NCBI RefSeq assembly: GCF_049860565.1
Contig: NZ_CP172056.1
Coordinates: 3,844,001 to 3,908,000, forward strand
Reading direction: 5' to 3'
Source: Desulfitobacterium_A nosdiversum
Lineage (GTDB): Bacteria; Bacillota; Desulfitobacteriia; Desulfitobacteriales; Desulfitobacteriaceae
DNA length: 64,000 nt
Program-made: the position numbers and the translations under genes
Notes under the pieces: generated by a model
Databases searched by the model: none
What the model was told of the DNA's origin: nothing
Seen by the model: only the letters and a program-made list of their open reading frames with translations
In this document: positions 59,715-64,000 of the stretch, in pieces
Numbering within the stretch: the stretch's first letter is position 1
Layout: each line of letters opens with the position of its first letter

Positions 59715-60737
59715 ATGATAAATTTATTGTCGAGCTGTACGACAGGTGGCTGTGGAGCCAAGATTGGCCCTGGTGAATTATCCAAAGTATTATCCGGTTT
59801 GCCCACTTTTTATGACCCGCAGCTGTTAGTAGGCTTTGATTCCTCAGATGACGCTGCCGTTTATCAAATGGATGAAGACAAGGCCATTATTTCCACAGTA
59901 GATTTTTTTACACCGATGGTGAATGATCCTCGTGTGTTTGGCCGTATCGCTGCCGCTAATGCCCTAAGTGATGTTTTCGCGATGGGGGGTACGCCGCTTT
60001 TTGCCTTAAACCTCGTCTGTTATCCTGAGCGCATGGAATTAGATGATCTGGCTGAAATATTAGCCGGTGGTGCGGAAAAGATTCAGGAAGCGGGAGCCGT
60101 ACTCTGCGGCGGACATTCCATCTATGATAAAGAACCCAAATACGGACTTGCCGTCACAGGAAATATAAACCCCAAACAAATTTGGCGAAATAATACTCCG
60201 ATCCCAGGAGATCAACTAATTCTCACGAAACCACTCGGCGTAGGCATCATCATGGCCGCATTGCGCGGAGAAATGGCAGATGACCAAGCCGTGGAAGCAG
60301 CACTTTATTCAATGCAGCGGCTCAATAAATATGCTGCTGAGAAAATGCATCATTTTACCATCAATGCCTGTACGGATATAACGGGATTTGGTCTGCTCGC
60401 TCATGCCAAAGAAATGGCGGGTACAGAAACATCATTGATCCTCTATCCGTCTGAGCTTCCCTATATTTCTCAGGCCTATTCTTATGCTGAAGATTATCTT
60501 TTGACGGCAGCAGGCCAACGCAACCGCAATTTTATGGAGGGCTCCGTGGAATTTGGTGATACACCGTTTGCCTTACAAGAGCTCCTGCTTGATCCTCAGA
60601 CCTCTGGCGGGTTGTTTCTTAGTGTTCCCAAAGATTCTGCTCAGGAGCTGTTAAACGCTATACAGGAAGTCGAACCCCAGGCTGCAATTGTGGGAGAAGT
60701 CGCAGCACTGCAAAATCTACCGATTCTATTACGTTAA
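59715..60737 (+). CDS. selD: Selenide, water dikinase SelD
   Basis: Makes selenophosphate from selenide and ATP. 340 residues from the ATG at 59715, which has AAAGGAGAT 7 nt upstream; the frame opens 9 codons earlier. The N-terminal TTGGCGAKIGPG carries the catalytic Cys and Lys (Cys form, not Sec; the second Cys of the usual CGCK is Ala). Gly-rich DDAAVYQMDEDKAI, DFFTPMVNDP, NALSDVFAMGG and DPQTSGGLF follow. First gene of selD-yedF-DUF3343. No selA, selB or tRNA-Sec gene is in the window. Confidence 0.96.
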   Translation: MINLLSSCTTGGCGAKIGPGELSKVLSGLPTFYDPQLLVGFDSSDDAAVYQMDEDKAIISTVDFFTPMVNDPRVFGRIAAANALSDVFAMGGTPLFALNLVCYPERMELDDLAEILAGGAEKIQEAGAVLCGGHSIYDKEPKYGLAVTGNINPKQIWRNNTPIPGDQLILTKPLGVGIIMAALRGEMADDQAVEAALYSMQRLNKYAAEKMHHFTINACTDITGFGLLAHAKEMAGTETSLILYPSELPYISQAYSYAEDYLLTAAGQRNRNFMEGSVEFGDTPFALQELLLDPQTSGGLFLSVPKDSAQELLNAIQEVEPQAAIVGEVAALQNLPILLR

Positions 60738-60751
60738 GGAGGAATTTTCAA

Positions 60752-61345
60752 ATGACAAACATTGATGCAATAGGTCAACCCTGTCCCATACCTGTTATCC
60801 GCGCCAAAAAAGCGCTGGAAGCGTTAGGTGATGTAGGGGGCGTCATAACAGTACTCGTCGACAGCGATATTTCGAGACAAAATCTGGAGAAGATGGCAAC
60901 AGGATTAGGTTATCACAGTGAATATATTCAAAAAGAAAACGGCATTATCGAAGTAACCATAGTGGCCGGTGAAGATTGTGCTATTGAAGTGCCAACAACA
61001 GATGAAAGTTCCGGAGTTGTTGTGGCGATAGGCAGAGACACTATGGGAGACGGCAATGAAGAACTGGGCCGTATTTTGCTTAAGAGCTTTATCTATTCCC
61101 TAAGAGAGCTAACGCCGGCACCCACTCATATTTTGTTTTTCAATTCTGGAGCCTACCTGACAAGCAGTGATTCTAACAGTTTGGAAGACCTCCGTGCCAT
61201 GGCAAATGAAGGAACGGTTATCCAGACCTGCGGCACCTGTACTAATTATTATGGTATTACTGAGAAGTTAGGGGTCGGTGAGATCACCAACATGTACGGG
61301 ATCGTTTCAATAATGGCCAGTGCCAAGCGGGTCATCAATATTTAG
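60752..61345 (+). CDS. yedF: Selenium-metabolism sulfurtransferase-like protein YedF
   Basis: 197 residues with a TusA-like N-terminal domain (DAIGQPCPIPVIRAKKAL, catalytic Cys in CPIP) and a C-terminal DsrE-like domain with FFNSGAYLTS and the CGTC pair TCGTCTNYYG. This two-domain YedF form is typical of selenium gene clusters, where it is thought to handle reactive Se or S. 14 bp after selD with RBS AAGGAGG. Confidence 0.92.
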   Translation: MTNIDAIGQPCPIPVIRAKKALEALGDVGGVITVLVDSDISRQNLEKMATGLGYHSEYIQKENGIIEVTIVAGEDCAIEVPTTDESSGVVVAIGRDTMGDGNEELGRILLKSFIYSLRELTPAPTHILFFNSGAYLTSSDSNSLEDLRAMANEGTVIQTCGTCTNYYGITEKLGVGEITNMYGIVSIMASAKRVINI

Positions 61346-61351
61346 GGGGCT

Positions 61352-61603
61352 ATGCAGTTGTATATTTTGACTTTCCCCAGTACACATATGGCCATTTATG
61401 CCGAAAAGGCGTTATTGCAGGCTGGATTTTCAGTTGGAGTAATGCCTTTGCCATCCAGCATTAAGGCGGGCTGCGGCATCGCGCTGCGGGTAGATGATTA
61501 TATTGTGTCCAGGGAACTTTTGACCAAGAACAATATCGTTGTTTCCGAGGTATACCAAGCCTTGCACAACGAACAGAGTACAGAATTTAGCAAGGTGAAT
61601 TGA
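61352..61603 (+). CDS. DUF3343 putative Se/S carrier protein
   Basis: 83-residue DUF3343 protein: FPSTHMAIYAEKALLQAGF near 9-27, the SIKAGCGIALRV segment with the single conserved Cys near residue 46, then the DYIVSRELL helix. Proposed carrier of selenium or sulfur in clusters with selD and yedF; not tested. Only 6 bp after yedF, and followed by a terminator. Confidence 0.87.
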   Translation: MQLYILTFPSTHMAIYAEKALLQAGFSVGVMPLPSSIKAGCGIALRVDDYIVSRELLTKNNIVVSEVYQALHNEQSTEFSKVN

Positions 61604-61630
61604 ACATCCCCAAAATTCCAGATACTCAAG

Positions 61631-61658
61631 AGAGGAAGACTAAATCTAGTCTTCCTCT
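61631..61658 (+). terminator. Terminator after the selD operon
   Basis: AGAGGAAGACTA (61631-61642) and TAGTCTTCCTCT (61647-61658) form a perfect 12-bp stem with a 4-nt loop. Only a weak T-tract follows. The rest of 61604-61875 shows no gene. Confidence 0.8.
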
Positions 61659-61875
61659 CTTGCTATGTCATATTTAATATCTCATTGTTTAAGCTTTTCT
61701 TGTTAAATTTCAATAGCTTACCGCACATTTTAATAAGAATAAAAATTAACGTTCAGTTGTTTCCGCAGCATATTCTCGACGTGTTACCAAACTAAAGTCT
61801 TGGCATTTCAGTTTCCCTATATGCCTTCGACTTCAGTCAAGGATAGTTGACACATGCACCGGCTTCCTTAACCTC

Positions 61876-62178
61876 TTATAAGACCTCAATCGTAACCCTT
61901 ATTCTTTTCCCTTCATGACCTACTAGCAATTCGTTGCCAGTATGGTGGTCAACCGCTAATTCAGCCTCCGGCCCGCATTCGGCATCATCAACCGACATCC
62001 GTGTTACAACACCCTCATAAACAAAATTCTTCCCATCCTTTTCCATTCGATTTTGTTTTTCGAGCAGAGCAGCCAGCATCATCCTCGTCTCTGGAGTATT
62101 TCTATATTTCACGGTGGCATCTGCACGTTCTACGCAGCCTTGCAAAACTTGAGCTTCAGTCATTTCATCTTTTGTCAT
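61876..62178 (-). CDS. Conserved-looking small acidic protein, unknown function
   Basis: 100 residues, not recognised. N-terminal helix-like part (KDEMTEAQVLQGCVERADAT, ETRMMLAALLEKQNRME) and a C-terminal strand-like part (YEGVVTRMSVDDAECG, HEGKRIRVTIEVL). No membrane segment or signal peptide. RBS AGGGGGA 7 nt before the ATG. It stands alone between the selenium cluster and an ArsR gene. Confidence 0.7.
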   Translation of the reverse strand: MTKDEMTEAQVLQGCVERADATVKYRNTPETRMMLAALLEKQNRMEKDGKNFVYEGVVTRMSVDDAECGPEAELAVDHHTGNELLVGHEGKRIRVTIEVL

Positions 62179-62272
62179 ATGATGTTCCCCCTAAATTTTC
62201 AGCAAAGTGAATTCTACTGAATTTATTTTTTACTGATTTGTTTACGTTTATCAAGCAATGAATACGTTGTTT

Positions 62273-62590
62273 TTAGCAGTCATACTTGCACTCTGCCTTC
62301 CGATTGCTTTCTGTCATTCTTGTAATTTCTTCTAGTACGCTTTTCGCAGAATCACACCCCTCCTTGCTTAAGGAATAGTGCATCCACTTGCCCTCGCGTC
62401 TGCAGGCCACTAGCTCTGATTCACACAGCAGCTTCATATGGTGTGATAAAGTCGATTGCGAAATGTTAAGATCACCTAAAATTTCACAGGCACACCGTTC
62501 ACCGCTTTGCAGCATTTCAATAATCATTAAACGGTTCGGATCGCCGAGGGCTTTAAAGACCTTGGCATTACGTATATATATATTCTCCAT
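62273..62590 (-). CDS. ArsR/SmtB-family metal-responsive repressor
   Basis: 105-residue winged-helix regulator. LGDPNRLMIIEMLQ and the recognition helix QSTLSHHMKLLCESEL are classic. The GERCACEILGD segment corresponds to the ELCVCDL metal site of ArsR, with the Cys-x-Cys retained; the C-terminus adds CKYDC. Likely thiophilic metal or metalloid sensing. No ars genes adjoin it; the next gene on the same strand is downstream (the unknown 100-aa protein), so its target is unclear. Confidence 0.88.
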   Translation of the reverse strand: MENIYIRNAKVFKALGDPNRLMIIEMLQSGERCACEILGDLNISQSTLSHHMKLLCESELVACRREGKWMHYSLSKEGCDSAKSVLEEITRMTESNRKAECKYDC

Positions 62591-62671
62591 AGGTTCACCC
62601 CAAATCCACGTTTATCGATTAATTATATTTTTTTAATCTCTATATTTCAATAAGCAAAAGACTCTAGAAAC

Positions 62672-62702
62672 AAAAATGTCCTGCAAAGTAACCTGCAGGG
62701 CA
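62672..62702 (-). terminator. Terminator after ecfT
   Basis: Minus strand TGCCCTGCA (62694-62702) pairs with TGCAGGACA (62677-62685) with one mismatch, loop of 8 nt, followed by TTTTTG. Ends the ECF transporter operon. Confidence 0.8.
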
Positions 62703-62732
62703 TTTTTTGTTTTTTACAATGAATAATTTTGC

Positions 62733-63545
62733 TTAAAGTTTCCCCAGTCCCAAAAAGATTCGAAGATAGAGACTCAAAGCTACGAGGATTATTCCTAGGC
62801 AAATTACAATCACATCACGGATTCTTAACCGAAGTTTAGTTGTAATCGTTCGATATTGAGTATAGCCGAACCCGCGCCCCATCATCGCCATTGATAGCGT
62901 ATTCGCTATTTGAATCGAACCCGCAAACATCGGAATAACCAAGGGGAGGAAAGTCTGAATAGGTACCCATGCCCCTTTTTCCGGGATATTTGCACCGCGC
63001 GCCTTTTGGGCTTCTAAAATTAAAAGCCTTTTTCGATTGAGAACCGGGATAAACCGAATAGCCGTCACGATCATAAAAGTAAATTGCGATGGAACTTTAA
63101 GCGTTTGCATAAGCTGCATTAATTTTTCTAAAGAGGTTGTCTGCAGAAAAATCATCGAAGATAAGATAAGGATGAGCATCCGCAGTAAATACGTTATCCC
63201 TCGAAATAAACCGCCGAACGTTACGTCCCAATGAAGCGCTGGCCAAACTTCAATAAGTACTGTTCGATTCTGTTCCTGCTGAAAGTGTAGATTACCAAAA
63301 CTAAAGCTGGCAAAAATTACAATGAGAAAAAAGAGGGGGATAAGCGGCAAAAACGTTTCGCGAACTTTCGTCAACGAAAGTTGTGCGAGCAAGGCAATTC
63401 CGCAAGTGATCAGAAAGATAATGAAGTTGAAGCGTGGGTCATCAAAGAGAAAGGCAGGGCTGAGCAAGCTAAAGAGTCCTATTCCTTTTGCTCGAACATC
63501 AAGGCTTTGGATAACGTTTGCCCTAACTTCAGACAGCTTATCCAT
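62733..63545 (-). CDS. ecfT: ECF transporter transmembrane subunit EcfT (CbiQ family)
   Basis: Scaffold subunit of an energy-coupling-factor vitamin or metal importer. 270 residues with five to six hydrophobic segments. The two coupling-helix Ala-Arg-Gly motifs expected of EcfT appear as EAQKARGANIP near 179-189 and MMGRGFGYTQYR near 229-240. The ATG at 63545, encoding MDKLSEVRA, is preferred; the open frame continues 80 codons upstream only as a shadow of the ATPase gene. Overlaps the ATPase stop by 8 bp. The substrate subunit is not in the window. Confidence 0.9.
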   Translation of the reverse strand: MDKLSEVRANVIQSLDVRAKGIGLFSLLSPAFLFDDPRFNFIIFLITCGIALLAQLSLTKVRETFLPLIPLFFLIVIFASFSFGNLHFQQEQNRTVLIEVWPALHWDVTFGGLFRGITYLLRMLILILSSMIFLQTTSLEKLMQLMQTLKVPSQFTFMIVTAIRFIPVLNRKRLLILEAQKARGANIPEKGAWVPIQTFLPLVIPMFAGSIQIANTLSMAMMGRGFGYTQYRTITTKLRLRIRDVIVICLGIILVALSLYLRIFLGLGKL

Positions 63546-64000
63546 TTTTAGCTTCTCCCTCCTTAACCCAGGCCTTGACAAGTTCCTCTCCCCGAAGCCA
63601 ATCGCACTGAAGGCCAAGTTCAGCACACCTCTGACTAAGTTGCACGACCTGAGGAGGAATAATACTCGCCTCACGTAAACATTCGCTTTGAGCAAAAATT
63701 GTTTTCGGATCACCTTCAAGAAGGATTTTCCCTTGATGAAGAATGACCACCCGTTCTGCATACTCCGCGACCCATTCCATATCATGGGTAATCATAATAA
63801 TCGTTGTACCCTGCTCATGAAGCTTCTTAACTAAGTTCATCACTCTCTGGGCCTCGGTCCAATCCAAACCTGCTGTAGGTTCATCAATAACCAGAATCTC
63901 GGGCTGTAATGCCAAGATCGACGCAACTGCTAATATCTGACGTTGTCCTTTGCCTAGCGTTAACGGATGAACTTGTCGAAAGCATTCAAGTCCTGTAAAT
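63538..64000 (-). CDS. ECF transporter ATPase (EcfA/CbiO family), 5' end beyond window
   Basis: About 154 C-terminal codons of an ABC ATPase are visible. It has the signature region LTLGKGQRQILAVASIL (LGKGQRQ in place of LSGGQ), Walker B EILVIDEPTAGLDW and the switch His in MITHDMEW. A ~50-residue C-terminal extension follows. Walker A lies outside the right edge. Overlap with ecfT shows they form one operon. Length suggests it may be the last part of a fused double ATPase or a normal single one; this cannot be told. Confidence 0.9.
   Translation of the reverse strand, partial: FTGLECFRQVHPLTLGKGQRQILAVASILALQPEILVIDEPTAGLDWTEAQRVMNLVKKLHEQGTTIIMITHDMEWVAEYAERVVILHQGKILLEGDPKTIFAQSECLREASIIPPQVVQLSQRCAELGLQCDWLRGEELVKAWVKEGEAKNG

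Noticed and set aside
61741..61790. Possible further attC-like site (AACGTTCAG...GTGTTACC)
   Set aside because: No stem between the cores and no cassette-like gene order; most likely chance similarity to site C.
63546..63785. 80-residue N-terminal extension of ecfT
   Set aside because: It is the antiphase reading of the overlapping ATPase gene; EcfT proteins start near MDKLSEVRA.
1..64000. tRNA, rRNA genes and CRISPR arrays
   Set aside because: No tRNA- or rRNA-like sequence and no evenly spaced short direct repeats with unique spacers were seen.

Overview
The window looks like the chromosome of a strictly anaerobic, Gram-positive clostridial bacterium, most likely a Desulfosporosinus/Desulfitobacterium-type Peptococcaceae. 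This is inferred from gene content only: the complete anaerobic (cobalt-early) B12 pathway, a Mop-type molybdenum hydroxylase with its accessory genes, selenium genes, cytochrome bd, S-box and cobalamin riboswitches, and AGGAGG-type ribosome binding sites. Most genes lie on the minus strand.

Layout. 1-5.8 kb: cydAB (cytochrome bd oxidase) with a promoter overlapped by a Rex-like operator, followed by cydDC (cydC is cut by the left edge). 6-21.1 kb: B12 biosynthesis on the minus strand. In transcription order it is cbiD, a cobalamin riboswitch with terminator, cbiET, cbiL, cbiF, cbiG, cbiH, cbiJ, cbiX, cbiC, then a 580-bp non-coding block of two large palindromic elements, then cbiP, cbiB, cbiA, cobO, a pduX-like threonine kinase and cobD. 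cbiD carries an apparent one-base frameshift. 21.3-24.7 kb: a YmaF-like histidine-rich protein, a small Trp/Glu-repeat protein, a membrane-anchored MutS-like ATPase and a histidine phosphatase.

24.9-38.3 kb: a sigma-54 activator, and converging on it a minus-strand operon starting at a good -24/-12 promoter. The operon encodes a Mop-type aldehyde oxidoreductase, an FAD/Fe-S/CCG oxidoreductase, a small zinc-ribbon-like protein, a C-GCAxxG-C-C protein, a methyltransferase (one-base frameshift), a radical SAM protein, an AMP-dependent ligase, a MobA-like/HD protein and XdhC. This gene set matches the Desulfovibrio DVU_1551-1559 type of locus and is probably dedicated to making or using the molybdenum hydroxylase. 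38.5-40.0 kb is glpK.

40.0-47.7 kb is an accessory island between glpK and lplA. It holds six co-oriented, mostly unrelated genes (TfoX-N protein, aminoglycoside adenylyltransferase, orphan FabZ, a 1143-aa nuclease-STAND protein, a small membrane protein and an unknown). The five downstream of the first position each have an imperfect palindromic repeat at their 3' side whose ends read like AAC...GTT integron attC cores. It resembles an integrase-less gene-cassette array, unusual in this type of organism, and is the most interesting part of the window.

47.7-64 kb: lipoate ligase, a truncated CCG-domain protein, a DUF2325 protein behind a structured leader, then methionine synthesis (metH plus a bifunctional methyltransferase/MTHFR) under an S-box riboswitch, an M20 amidohydrolase, a radical SAM/SPASM maturase, a selenium cluster (cysteine desulfurase, selD, yedF, DUF3343), an unknown protein, an ArsR regulator, and an ECF transporter (EcfT plus an ATPase cut by the right edge). 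B12 made by the first cluster would serve MetH, and the selenium genes may supply a selenium-dependent Mo hydroxylase.
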